NCBI GenBank assembly: GCA_951394405.1
Contig: OX596341.1
Span: 2,976,001 to 3,040,000 of the forward strand
Origin: Coprinellus micaceus
Lineage: Eukaryota; Basidiomycota; Agaricomycetes; Agaricales; Psathyrellaceae
Reading direction: 5' to 3'
DNA length: 64,000 nucleotides
The stretch's first letter is position 1, and each line of letters opens with the position of its first letter. Of the stretch, positions 1 through 11,162 are shown one piece after another. The notes under the pieces are model-generated. The model was not told the origin of the DNA. It worked only from the letters and a program-made list of their open reading frames with translations, and did no database searches. Made by a program: the position numbers and the translations under genes.

Positions 1-1226
1 GGTCTCGATTGTTGTTGCAGGCTTTGGTTTGTTCCTCTTCCCTACCAAGAAAACGCGGTATTAACCCTGATTCTACCTATCTCTGCATAGCACTCGGCCT
101 CTGTAAGTTCAAATCGTCCCAGTCTTTCTATTGCTATTGCTAACACACACCCCACAGTCCTGGCTGTCAAGGTCTTCAAAGCCAAGCTCTTTTCCGACTT
201 GAATAACATGGCTGTGAGTGATCCAGAGCCCACAGGGCCCGTTCTCTGCCTGACATTTCCACTTAGTGGGTCATCGCCGCTGCACTAGGCACGTCGACGG
301 CTATCGACTTCTTTATCGCCGGCGCTATGTGCTGGAACCTCTATAAGAGTCGCGGCGTGGGCTCTCGGTGAGTCCATAAAGTAGCTGTTCGCCGTGGAAC
401 TGGGTTCGCTGACGCCATCCGATTTTGCAGCCTCAATTCCCGGATCGACCTTGTGATGCAGTATACATTGGGTTCAGGGCTGCTGACCAGGTGAGTCCTC
501 CTCATTTCCATTGCGCTTCGAAACACTAACGCCGCAAACACAGCGCCTGCTCACTTGCGGCGATGTTCACATATCTCCTCCTGCCTAACACCTTCGTCTT
601 CCTCGGTCTCGAGTTCATGCTGACGAAGTGTAAGAGATACATCTTTTACACTCCCGCCCACACACTAACCTTTACTCAATCCAGTCTACGTTGCATCCTT
701 CCTGGCCATGCTGAATGCTCGAGAGAGGAAAGTAAAGAGCACGCGGTCGTACGCAGACGAGACCATCGACTGCAACTCCCTCGCAAAGCAGGCGCCCGTC
801 AGCTCGGGACTCGGTTGGGGATCGTCTCCGATTGCTGCGAATATCTCTTTGACCTCGGTGAGCTCGGGCCATTTCCTCTCTTACCCGGCTCTTCCTCATA
901 CCCCTTACAGCAGTTCCCCAACTCGAAATTCGGCGCCAGTCATGTATCTCGACCGAGCGACGCAACCGTGGCGGTCTAGCACCGACTCTCAACCCCCAAC
1001 GATCATAACGCAACCTCGCATATTGCAACCACCATCGATTCAAGATTTATCCACCAGGTATCTCCCGGCGCGATACCACCCCAATTGTATTTTTACCCTT
1101 CGATCATTCGCATTACGACCAGTTGAACGCCCACCAACATTCGTTGTATCAGTACAAGCATACCCGTATCCCCTCTCCGTGACCGCACATCCACTGTATT
1201 CTAGCGCACATTTTCAGGCTCCGTAA
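1..1226 (+). CDS. DUF6534-type fungal integral membrane protein, 5' end outside window
   Basis: The supported exons are 158-213, 267-367, 431-490, 544-629 and 685-1226, joined by introns of 52-63 bp with GT/AG borders, and they stay in frame to the TAA at 1224. The spliced protein has a hydrophobic stretch beginning WVIAAALG, then LNSRIDLVMQYTLGSGLLTS, an LLLPNTFVFLGLEF segment and FYVASFLAMLNARER. That order, with the final L-N-A-R-E-R, is typical of the C-terminal half of DUF6534 multi-pass proteins of Agaricomycetes. It is followed by a Ser/Pro-rich cytosolic tail. The start lies left of the window. A 12-nt exon at 91-102 may join, but a TAG at 88 makes the stretch before it uncertain. Function is unknown for the family; location is a membrane. 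Confidence 0.75.
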
Positions 1227-1322
1227 ATCGATTCGCTCAGCTACTAAAGGTACGGAATAGTGAGATTCACGAGATCATGGTAGGTAACGAGATACAGCCT
1301 TTCTCCTTCTTTCCAAGTTCCT

Positions 1323-2548
1323 TTACACCTTTTCAGAGAGGCGCGTTCCAGAGGGGTCAGACTGGCCGTGGGTCTCGGTTGTCGAGATGTCATAAGAGTC
1401 GCCCCCATGACTCCGAGCAAACGCGATGTCTTTCGACACTGGGTCTCCCCCGGATGTGGCCTTGTTGAAGTCGCCAACCCAGGAGCGACCAGTCGTCACT
1501 CGGAATATGATCATTTGAGGGGACAGCGCCTAGAAAGCCAATTAGGAATGAAATAGAGAGGGAAGTATTGACATACCGCGAAATTGAAATAGAACGCCGA
1601 GAAAAAGTAATTCGCAATCTCTTTTTCCAGTAGGTCTGGATCGCCGCTGTGAGTTATCCCAAGGACGACGGCCAGTCCTAGGCCCGCTACCGAGAGGGGA
1701 ATAGCGGACTCGATAAGGATGGCGATGACTCCAGTGTAATGGTTGGATATTCTCGAACTTGGGAACAGAGAAGCGAGCTTGCGGCGCGCGAGGAGGAGTC
1801 GAGAGGAGATGAGAATCGTCACGAGCAAGTTGAGTACGACAGAGAGGGTGATGTAGAGCGACATGTAGCTTAGGTTCGCGTCCGCTCTTGAAATGTCTTT
1901 GATCATGGGCAGGACGGATAGGATTCCAAAAACTGGTGAACAAGGGTCAGGCCTCAGCTCACTACTAACCTGGGAGCTTGGCTTACCGACGGACGTGACA
2001 TAGGTCATGGCTGGTAACAGTACCACCCAGCGCCTATCGCACCAAATGATGTAACACCGGTAAAGCTAAGATACAGCGACCGAGATACCCAAGCTCAGCT
2101 AGGAGGAAAATAATACGGAGGGGAGGACTCACCAGAAGACCGTCCCCAACGAAGCAGACTACGTTGGTCAATACCTGGCTCGCAAAACCCGCCCAGTCGT
2201 TCGTGCGCTCCCTGAGGTAGATGAAGTTCTCCGGGGAAGTGGAATCGAAAAGTAGCCGAAAGAGATAGCTGACATCCATGAGCGATGAGATGGTCAGAAG
2301 GACAAAGAGGAGAAAGCTGATGGCCAGATATGGCGCTCGTCCCTCTCTTGCGGATTTGGGAGTCTCCAGAAACACCGTTAGGCCGTAGACACACATGAAT
2401 AGTTGGATGCCTGAAGCATTCCAAGCAGTGAGCGTCTATCGTACGTAGGATCGGGGGACTACTCGCCTATAACAACCAACGACACCACCATTTGGAAGAG
2501 CATAGAGCGGGCGATGACATTCCCGACAAGTGTGAGGTCGTACGCCAT
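1323..2548 (-). CDS. Multi-pass membrane protein of an Agaricomycete family
   Basis: Five exons on the minus strand (2548-2467, 2410-2133, 2065-1987, 1932-1577, 1529-1323) give 333 aa. The protein has about seven hydrophobic segments, a FVGDGLLLYRCYIIW motif where exons 2 and 3 join, and ends with ALSPQMIIFRVTTGRSW plus a polar tail. The D-G-L-L-x-Y-R-C-Y-x-I-W and Q-x-I-I-x-R-V-x-x-G-R-x-W motifs recur in a large uncharacterised family of basidiomycete seven-TM-like proteins. The start was chosen at MAYDLTLVGN because a hydrophobic helix follows at once. Intron 1 appears to use a GC donor (gcgagt). The gene converges on the DUF6534 gene with under 100 bp between stops. Function unknown; the receptor-like shape is only suggestive. 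Confidence 0.8.
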
Positions 2549-2996
2549 GTTGAGGGACGGCGTTGAACACCGCGATACTCTCCCAGGCCCTACCTTATAA
2601 ATGAGCGTGTCCTATCAACATTGGAGTTGAGGGCCCGGTTTGTCCTTGAGGCAGTGTATGTTTTCACCGCCAAACGGTAAGATTATATGTCATGATGTGA
2701 AGTTCTTCCAGGTATCGTGATCATCATGCGACAATGTATTGTGGAGTCCAAGGCCTGGACATAAGTGGCAGGGTTCTTGGGCGGCGTGGATGCTTCGAAC
2801 CGCTTCTTATTAATCTGCGTTGCGATAGAGGTGGAGGTAGATCGCTGTCACTCACCAACTTTGGTGTACTCCCACTCTAAAGACTCACTCAAGAGCCCTC
2901 TTATCTTGCCATTACCTTTTTCACTTCTGCGTAACGCAAGGAGCTTTCGCTTTTGAGCCATCAGAGTACGAAACATTCTGGCTCGGAGTCGCGTAG

Positions 2997-3481
2997 ATCC
3001 GTTCATAAGGCATGTCACGAGTGCACCCACAGGTTGACCTGGATCTGTGGGGCAGGTACCTGCAGAAAATTATGCCTTACCTGGATCTGTGCAGGTATTT
3101 TCCCACGGGTCACCTGTACCTGCGAGTCCAGGTTGTCACAGGTCAGGTCGCAGGTAATAGTGCAGGTGCCAAGCATAGTATAGGGCAAATACTAGTGTAC
3201 ACCCCCCAAAAATGGTATCTAACATTGTACATACACCTAAACTACATCACACAACTCACTAATGCAGTCATACAGACCCAATATAACTTCCAGTGGTGAC
3301 ATCTGGCCCAGATGTTTGCACCATGCAAGTACCTGTGGTTTCAAGGCTGCGACCTGGATCTGTACAGGTTTGTTCCCACGGGTTACCTGGACTTGCAGGT
3401 CAGGTTTCCCACGGGTATTCCCACGGGTCTACCTGCAAGTACCCACAGGTAGCCCGGACTCGTGACATGCCTTATCCGTTC
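2997..3481. mobile_element. hAT-like non-autonomous element (MITE) with 8-bp target duplication
   Basis: The octamer ATCCGTTC lies at 2997-3004 and again at 3474-3481. Just inside are inverted termini AAGGCATGTCACGAGT (3007-3022 and, inverted, 3458-3473). The ~469 bp interior is packed with CAGGT/ACCTG and CCCACGGGT words in both orientations, as in subterminal transposase-binding repeats. An 8-bp duplication plus ~16-18 bp TIRs is the hAT pattern. No transposase is encoded, so any mobility needs an enzyme supplied elsewhere. Family assignment is inference; the repeats themselves are direct observation. Confidence 0.8.
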
Positions 3482-4239
3482 AAAATTAACCCGAGGAGAA
3501 AGAGCGAGGATGCAGTGACATGAAGGCCTGCTAAGGTTTTAGCCACCCTAAGAAAAGTGTGGCGTTGTGTGGGTACTGTTGATGTGCCTCGAACTAGTTT
3601 GAGGAAGGCATGGGTTCTGTTCTGCGTCAAAAGCGCCGCGGGCGCTTATTTTCACCGCTTGTTGGAATATTGGGTGGGGGAATATTGCCGTACAAGGCTT
3701 CTCGGCAGCGGTCCCTGTACGTTTTACACGACATAAAAATCATAACGAAAGATTTTTCCCAGTTGTGCAACGAGAGCACGGGGGAATAGCAAAGAATACA
3801 TTGCTATTAGGGATTGAACCCGAGACCACCAGAGGGCTGAAGCCCCTTTCTAGGCCGGGGATGCAGCGGCCCTGGGGGTTTCTGATGCACTTAGGGCTGG
3901 GGATATAGAAGCATCTGCGCTCTTGGAGGTCGGGGCCCTAGATAAATTGGTAAAACCTTCGGAGCTCGAGCCTCGACAGACGAGTCGGTGGCGAATCACG
4001 GCTCTCGACTCTCGCTGACAGCTGTCAAGGCTCAAGACCCAAAGACTAAAGTCAGCCGGCCTGCATCGTAGACCGTAGTGCGTCGTAATACGTTGCTACG
4101 TACTACCGTCTTAGAGACTTAGACTCTTAGGCTTTAGCCTTTAGGTCTACCGGTAACCGTCTACGACGTAGTATACTGTATACGTGACTACGTAGACTCT
4201 AGAGCCTCGAGCTCGGAGGAAGGAGCAAAAGGACGACTA
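3482..4239. other. No gene seen
   Basis: No convincing spliced or unspliced coding sequence is seen on either strand. The stretch includes one copy of the GGGCGCTTATTTTC box at 3640-3653 and a run of GTA/TAC/CTA-rich sequence around 4070-4200. Confidence 0.5.
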
Positions 4240-4338
4240 GGGCCTGACCGGGAATTGAACCCGGGACCTCCTCGATGCGAAGAATCGCTTTGTTTGCGAC
4301 ATCCCTAACAAGGAATCATACTACTAGACCATCAGGCC
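4240..4338 (-). tRNA. tRNA-Pro(AGG) with intron
   Basis: The reverse complement folds as a tRNA: acceptor GGCCTGA/TCAGGCC, D-arm beginning TGGTCTAGTAGTATGA, and T-arm CCGGGTTCAATTCCCGG. The anticodon stem is CCTTG/CGAGG with loop TTAGGG, giving anticodon AGG (proline). An intron of about 27 nt sits one base 3' of the anticodon, the standard eukaryotic position. The body matches fungal proline tRNAs. No CCA is encoded, as expected for a nuclear gene. Confidence 0.9.
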
Positions 4339-5514
4339 GATACAGTTTGCCCTTAAACGCCCATGATCTTGCGGGCCTCCAGTCGTTTTCAGGGTTTGGG
4401 GACTCGGAATGCTTTTCGGAAAACGGGCAGAAATATTCGTCTGAGTAATTGCTCTTTCGGCTGTCGCTACGGACTACGGAAGGCATGATTAGGGATTTTA
4501 ACCCGGCCGAAGGCGAAGATAACGCGATTTAAGCGCCCAATGCGAACCGTCGCTCAAGGCCGCGCACATCACTGTCTACTAGTAGCTCCAGCACGGTCGA
4601 ACAAACAGCTAAGGGGTTGATAAAAGTACAATATGCGGGGTGCGGTGTCCGATATTTACCAGAGTTGCGATACACCGTGGCACGGGCTGGGCCATTCGGG
4701 TGGGCCGTCCTGGACGCAGGGTTTGCTCTCACTTGGCTCTCACTTCCCTGGGTCCTTTCGCTCGTCAGGCCTTCGGTCGACCCCGACCAGTTCGATGAGT
4801 AGTTGCCCGGGCTACATAGATGCCACGAGCCAGGCTCTGTATTTTGATGTTCAGTACTTTGGGCTAGGAATGGCACTTGCATATAGTTCGTAATCAAGAA
4901 ACGTCGTTATGGGTGCATCAGCGGAGCGATATAATGGCTGGGCTATGGTACAAGGAGGTCAATAAATGATGTAGCAGTCGAGTGCTGTTCTGGAATCTTG
5001 ATACCTTCCTGGTTTCAAGGACTAGAGGATGGAATGTGGTAGCATTAACATTCCGTGGCTGACACCGCTTGCCTGGTGTGGGTGTGAGAACGGGCCTCCG
5101 GCCGGGGAGGGCGCGGGGGTCTCCATGATCCCAAGTATCCATTTTGGCCAAGGGACGAACATGGCGTTTACGCATCTATTGTGTACGGGGACTAATACGA
5201 AGCCCTGCTCAGGCGGCAGGATGGCATCTACTCTCTACTCTGCCCTCCAGGGAAAGTGGGCTCCATAGCGAGATTTAACCCGCGACAACTCAGTATTTAG
5301 TGGAGACTCGAGAGCAGTACGATACGTGGTTTACATGGTGTGCCGCGCACTCACCCTACACGGACGCTCCCCTATGACAAATTGAAAGGACGGCATGCTC
5401 TCGGTAACAACGGGCAAGCAACATCGAGTCCATCGCTTTTGTGAGCCCCCCATGGAACGGCTACTCGGCATATGGCATGGGAGGGGGAGGCAAGGCAAGT
5501 GGCACGCCATTGGC
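4339..5514. other. Intergenic; right part is a decayed copy of 8.7-8.9 kb
   Basis: No intact gene is seen. From about 5330 to 5500 the sequence resembles 8760-8915 (3' flank of the NACHT gene). The clearest match is GGCTACTCGGCATATGGCAT at 5459 against the ggctacttctcggcatatgg stretch near 8881. It is therefore the left half of a decayed duplicate interrupted by the next element. Confidence 0.55.
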
Positions 5515-5515
5515 A

Positions 5516-6033
5516 TATGTCGGAAAACCGCCAGATGCCTTATAGGGCAATCTGCCTGATAAGGTTGGCCCGGTCCCTGATCAGCCGCCCGATAAGATAA
5601 TTCTCGGACCGATAAGGTAAGGCGCCCGATAAGGGCTGGGCCAGCTCTTATTCGCCGCTGCGGGGTCCTGCCAGGGGCAAATTTCCCATCAATATACCCC
5701 CCGCGGCCTACTAAAAAACCATTGATCAAGTCCAGGGGTCCTGCCGACTCCATAAAGTGGCCTCAAATTGAATTCTTACATGAGACATAAACCCGCCCAC
5801 TGGCCTCTCGCGCCTGCATTGGAAAGAGCATGGGCGGCACTCCGCGCTGGCAGCTTGAAGGGAGCTGACCGGGGGTATTCCTTTTGACAGATGGCATCTG
5901 TCAACCGCTCCCTACCTTATAGGGAGTCGGCGCCTTAGCAGGCATTCGTATTTCTTATCAGGCACCCTATAAGGCCTGGGCCGCCTGGCGGGCCTTATTA
6001 GCCCTATAAGGCTGATCGGGAATTTCCGACATA
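5516..6033. mobile_element. TIR element with TA target site and CCTTATAGGG subterminal repeats
   Basis: Inverted termini TGTCGGAAA (5518 inward, and 6031 inward on the other strand) are flanked on both sides by TA. Both ends continue with CCTTATAGGG and CTGATAAGG words, which recur at least eight times in the 514 bp interior in both orientations. TA duplication with short TIRs suits a Tc1/mariner-superfamily MITE. No transposase is encoded. It sits inside a decayed copy of the NACHT/dehydrogenase intergenic region. Confidence 0.65.
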
Positions 6034-6125
6034 TGCTCAACCAGAATCACGCGAACGCGACAGAAAGAAAACATGAAATTGGGCAGCATGCATTGAAAAA
6101 AGAGAAAGTCAGCTTGACTCAGTTG

Positions 6126-6250
6126 CAGGCTCAAGCAAACACAATGCCTCCATCGATGGACACTGCTTGGCCTATATCTTCGTGTGGGAAAGCTTCGCCC
6201 TTTGGATCGGAGGTTGTACGCCACCTCGGGCTCGCAACGTGTTGAGCCCA
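6126..6250 (-). pseudogene. Relict C-terminus of a short-chain dehydrogenase
   Basis: The minus strand reads EDIGQAVSIDGGIVFA then a stop at about 6126. This is nearly the same as DTGQTVSIDGGIVFT at the end of the dehydrogenase at 9015-10153. Upstream a degraded CEPEVA matches its GEPEEVAA. The stretch between is out of frame. It is a truncated duplicate, not a gene. Together with 5330-5500 it marks an old duplication of the NACHT 3' end plus dehydrogenase 3' end. Confidence 0.8.
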
Positions 6251-6291
6251 GTCTCTTGCCCCAGCCCACAACCAGCAACCATCGTACCACC

Positions 6292-8757
6292 ATGTTAAGC
6301 GGCGCGTCCAACGCCCACGTTGAGGAAGCTACACAAATCAATACCAAGGGGTACTATGACCATCGATCGTCATCGAGCAAGATTACCATCCAAGGTCAGT
6401 CATATTCCTGTTCTCCCTCTGACAGACACCAGTCATTCATTGCGTTCTTAGATGGCGGCCAGTACTCTGCCAACTCAGAGTTTAATATAAAGTACTACGT
6501 TAACAACCGAGCATCAGCGATTACTATGAAGCGTATGTTGAATCAGCAGTTGCCTGGAGGACACGATCGTAACGTGTGAGGTCTAGATCTCCAAGAACAC
6601 ATCGCTGAAGGCGCGTTCCACAACTCTGATGAGCGCTGTGACCCGCCGAAGTGTTACCCAGAGACGAGGGAGGCGGTGCAAGAAGAGATCTTGAGTTGGA
6701 TCAAGCATGGCGACGAGGATGAGGTGCCGAAGAAGATTCTGTGGCTGACTGGGCCTGCAGGGACAGGCAAGACAGCCATCGCTGGTTCGCTCGCGGAAAT
6801 TTGCGAGGAAGAAGGGATTCTCGCGGGAAGTTTCTTCTTCTCTTCGTACGCCACCTCTGAAGATAGGAAGTCCAAGCGTCGCTTGGTGTCAACCTTGGCA
6901 TATGCCCTGCTGCAACATGAAGCACTCCAGCCCCTACGCCATCCTATTTTATCATCTATCGATCGAGATCCGTCAATCTTCAGGCGGCGGCTGAAGGACC
7001 AGGGCAAGGCACTATTGACTAGGCCATTCCACAATGCTTCCAGTACAGCCCACCTTGACGATCCTCTCCTTCCCAAAGTTATCATCATCGACGGAGTCGA
7101 CGAAGTAGAGGCTGATGGATCTCAAATTCTTGAACGGCCTGAAGCTCGAGAACTCAACGAGAAGGACCAGCTGGAAATCCTATCCACTCTACTACAAGCC
7201 ACCCGCGATCCTAAATTCCCCTTCCGCATCCTCATCGCTAGTCGGCCCGAACGTGTCATCCAGAACTTCTTTTCCACCGAAGCAGATCACACATCGCGAG
7301 AGGTTCGCCTCGACGAGAAGTACCGCCCCGACCACGACATTGCCCTCCTCCTCCGAGCCAAGTTTTCCAAGATCCGCCGCCGGTACAGGCTCCCGGATTC
7401 CTGGGCCGGCGAGGAAGTCATCAAGGAGCTCGTTGAAAAGGCGTCCGGCCAGTTTATTTATGCAGCCACCGTCATCCGCTTTCTCGAATCCGGGAAAGCT
7501 TCACCAGAGCGGCGCTTGAAGCGGGTCGTTGATCTGCAAACCCACGAAGACGACGGCTTAAATCCGTTTGCCAGGTTGGACGCGCTCTATCGGCATATTC
7601 TTGCTGAATGCCCAGACCCAACCCTGGTGGTCAAGTGGCTCTCCGCCATGGCACGCTTTCACAGCTATCCAGCCCTTTTCGTCGGAGCTCTCCTCCAGGA
7701 CGAAGCAGGACAGGCTGGATACCTCTTGGAGAATCTCACATCCTTGCTTCACGTACCCGATTCAGCCGACGACATGTCGCCCTATAAGCTGTACCACAGG
7801 TCAATACTCGACTTCCTTTCGATCCCACAGCGATGCAGCGCAGCATTGAGTTCCTCTTATGGCGACCAGGATTTCCTGAGCAGACAGTATCGGCGAGTCC
7901 TGGGTGAGTTTTTGGTTTTGTATTTGTTTGCCGTCTCGGTCGCCTAACATGTCGACTTTCTAGTAAGCAGAGGGCCAGTGACTTCGCTTGAAGGGGTGCA
8001 CTGGGCGCGTTTCGTCGAGTTTTTCTGTCATATCGGCCGCAAGGCCGCTTTCCAACTCCTTGGTCGAGCCTCACTGCTGGATGGGAAGGATGACCCCACC
8101 GCATCCGGGCTCACTCAGTGCGATGTTTCCTGGTGGATGGGCGAAGTCATATCTCATCTTTGCGCCCATGGCAACTTGAACTTGAGCGCCCAACTTGTCG
8201 GGGGATCGGATTCGGCCCCCACATCGACATATTCGCCAAGTGTTTCGCTGTGTGGTTCTATCCAGCTGGCAGGAGAGTTCTTCGACTACTTCCATTTTGA
8301 CCGGGTGAGTTGGACTTTGAGGACAGATGGACGCTTAACTGACAACAGCCCGCTATAGTGTATCTTGGAACGTGGCACCAATTGCGTTCCTGTCTGCAAG
8401 CACTGGAGGAACGGCACGCTGGCAGCATTCAGATTGCGAGGTTGGGTTGTCCCTGACGCCCTTTACCTTGTACGCGAGAGGATGTGGTACGCGGACGGGG
8501 ACCCTTCTAAGAGGGAGGCGTTTCATAGTCCTGAATACCCATTTCGCCCGAGGGAGGAGCACGAATTCTACACCTCCATTGACTACGGGGACTATGAAAC
8601 GCTGCTCAAGCGGGCGAATGACATCTACTCTCGCCTCCCCAACGATTGGTCAACCAAATATCAGGCGGAGTTGGGGCAAGGGGGCTATCTGGCGAGATTT
8701 AGCGCCTTGGAGGTGGAAATAGCGGATATTCAATATTTAATGGAGAGCGATACATAG
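6292..8757 (+). CDS. NACHT-domain NTPase (NLR-like), 765 aa
   Basis: Exons 6292-6532, 6587-7903, 7964-8304 and 8359-8757 give 765 codons. Residues 1-80 form an N-terminal region (MLSGASNAHVEEATQ...) that recurs as a relict at 11163-11465. Exon 2 starts with the linker HIAEGAFHNS typical of Agaricomycete NACHT proteins, then Walker A GPAGTGKT (~136-143), Walker B KVIIIDGVDEVE (~244-255) and the RILIASRPE strand. The C-terminal half has no ankyrin, WD40 or TPR repeat that I can see, so the sensor part is absent or unusual. Intron 1 (54 nt, GTATGT...TAG) removes an in-frame TGA at 6577, which could be mistaken for a break. Family members act as innate-immunity or self-recognition ATPases in fungi; this one's ligand is unknown. 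It converges on the dehydrogenase. Confidence 0.88.
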
Positions 8758-9014
8758 CTTTCACGTTATTCTGCCCGAGCTCCTTATGCAGCTACTCGCC
8801 GATGAAAGGAAGGCGTGGTTCTGGAATCCACCGACAGTGAACAATGAGACCGTCGCCCTTGCGGGGACCTCAGCGGATGGGCTACTTCTCGGCATATGGT
8901 TTGGGAGGGGAAACTTACAGCAAGGGAATGACAGACCCAGAGCTTGCGTCGTCAGGCGAAAGTGAATCAAGAAAACGGTGTTAAGCAGTGTTGTATGAAT
9001 AGTTAACTGCAGGC

Positions 9015-10153
9015 TCAAGTGAACACGATTCCTCCATCAATCGACACTGTTTGACCTGTATCTTCGTGAGCGACGTTCCCCACCACAACGCAAAAGAAGA
9101 GGGGCTTACCAGTGATAAACCCAGCCCCATCTGAGACCAAGAACGACACCAGCGCTGCAACCTCCTCGGGCTCGCCAATCCGGCCCACGGCACTGGTGTT
9201 GATGACGGCGTTCATCATTTCCGCTGCGACTGGCGAAGAGGCCATGTATTGTTGTGCGAGCTCCGAGTTGATGAGACCTGGAGAAATCGAAGAGGACAGT
9301 CGATGAATGAGGATTGATGAGGTGAGCAAGAGCGCGGAACACTAACCTGGAGCGTAGCAGTTCACAGTAATTTTGTGCTTCCCGAGCTCGAAGGCTGTCG
9401 AAAGGACATGATCAGCTGTGACCCGGCGTTGGATTAAGAGCAGATTGAACATACCGGCTTGTTGAGTCAGTCCACGGATAGCCCATTTCGTGGCGCTGTA
9501 GGTCATCCTGCCCGGTTCAGCTACAGCCCGCGATGAATCCAGAGTGTCAGAATCGTCGTTTAAAAGAACTAAAGTTTGGGCTCACGTTTGCGCCCGACTA
9601 TGGACGAAGCGCCAATGATGCGTCCTCCCCAGCCTTGGGCAATCATCTTGATGGCAGCGAATCTGAAAATACCGTCAGCAAACCGATGCCAGGAGGATAA
9701 GCGATGTCATACTTGTAGCAAAGCAAGTGTCCCTTGAGGTTGACGTCGAACGTCTTCTGCCATCCGTCGATGTGATCATCGGTGATGAAGTCTACGGGCG
9801 CAACTACTGCAGCATTGGCGACCATCTAAAAATGGTGAGCTCCAACTCTATGATGCATAAATGAGCCTAAAGACGGTACGTACCACGTCCAGGCGATCCA
9901 AGGAGTTCACCATGCTCTTCACCTGGTCGAAATCCGACACGTCCGCGAGCGCAACAGAGGCCGTATGGCCCTGCTTCTTCAGCTCAGCAGAGAATGCGTC
10001 AGCCTTCTCCTTGTTGGCTTCAAGATCATTAATGACCACAGCATATCCATCTGCTGCGAGCTTCTGCACGATGGCCTTCCCGATGCCGTTAGCGGAGCCG
10101 GTGACAAGCGCGACCTTCTGCGCGCTTGCTGGAGTTGCAGTCTCGATGGCCAT
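9015..10153 (-). CDS. Short-chain dehydrogenase/reductase, 262 aa
   Basis: Seven exons (10153-9884, 9825-9713, 9662-9586, 9520-9455, 9394-9347, 9277-9110, 9061-9015) sum to 789 nt. Visible features of a classical SDR: cofactor motif TGSANGIG (18-25), N-A-A at the beta4 end (MVANAAVVAP), Ser147/148 in GASSIVG, catalytic YSATK (Tyr161, Lys165) and the C-terminal VSIDGG. Length and the layout around YSATK are closest to acetoin/diacetyl-reductase-like and 3-oxoacyl-reductase-like SDRs. An Asp (INDLE) after beta2 favours NAD(H) over NADP(H). The substrate is not certain. No targeting signal is seen, so it is probably cytosolic. The last intron ends in an unusual AAG acceptor. Confidence 0.9.
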
Positions 10154-11162
10154 TGTGGTGTCGATCTGGATGATGGTGCCGAGGTGAGGAGAAGGATCCG
10201 AGGGGTTTTACTAGCGTTCGGGTATGCTAGTATGCTTTAAGTGCCAGACGCGGGGTAGCGGCCAAGAAGCATCTGGGATGCGGCCGCTCGGAATTGCCGT
10301 TGGAGATTGGCGTCTCCGCAAGGGGAGTGACTACTCCAGGTCTAAGTATTTACATTTGGGGATTGAATAGGGTTTGCTCACTGAGGAGAGTCTGTCAGAC
10401 GTGAGCGATCCATCCCAATGCCCGAGGTCCTGCTCAGCTTGGCTTATTTCGTCTTGAACCCCAGGTTGCCGGTGGGCGCGTCTGGATTCTGCATACAAGG
10501 GTAGCTGGTTACCGAAAGGTTCGCCACCTAAGAAGTGTGGATTTTCGTTGAATTGCCCCTGCAACGACAGCGTTGGGACCAAAATCCAAGAAACCAAGAT
10601 CATGATGGCCCTTCGATGGTTGAACTTCTCACGACGAAAGTGAGATCTAATCTTATCTCGTTGCGCACTTATTGGCAGAGTGGAGCCCCTGAACCGAATG
10701 CTTGCGAGATCGCACACATGGAACACTTCAATATACCTAGGGTAGGATTTACGGAAATGCGTAGAATGTATGTACCGCGCCAATTCGGACGGAGGAAGAG
10801 GGAAGTGGGAAGTGGGAAGTTAGACTCGCCAACGTGGCGATTGAACTCGTAGAAAGCTGGTCCGTTGGACCTTCTTAATCATGAAGTCCAGAGTGGTGTA
10901 ATCTTCCGAATCTTCTTTCCAATCTTGAAGCAAAAGGGTGCACACTACGTTCACCCGCTTCAGCAGAACTTCATGATCCTGGTCACTCGTTGCCTTCCTG
11001 CCGGGCCTTTGGTCGGTTCAAATGGGTTTGGGAACCTCAGCGCACCCAAGCGTGCATTTGACTCTTTAGCCGCAGTGCCTCAAACAATAGGTATGCCGCT
11101 TCTGCGGCGCTCGAACCATGAACCATACAATATCGAACATTGATTACTTATGTGACAACGTC
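10154..11162. other. No gene supported
   Basis: Several open frames of 90-150 codons exist on both strands (10331-10783 minus, 10865-11143 plus). None shows a recognisable motif, credible splice pattern or hydrophobic signal. The left end is the shared upstream region of the dehydrogenase. Confidence 0.4.

Noticed and set aside
3780..3850. tRNA-like sequence with GGTCTCGGGTTCAATCCC on the minus strand
   Set aside because: The T-stem has a mismatch and no seven-base acceptor stem can be formed; at best a decayed fragment.
4529..4897. Open frames of 80-122 codons on both strands
   Set aside because: No start context, hydrophobic pattern, motif or intron support; frames overlap antisense.
6577..6579. 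In-frame TGA that would split the NACHT gene
   Set aside because: It lies inside a 54-nt intron with GTATGT donor and TAG acceptor; removing it keeps the frame and gives the usual linker before the NACHT domain.
10331..10783. 150-codon frame on the minus strand
   Set aside because: Composition and lack of any motif suggest chance; no partner exon found.
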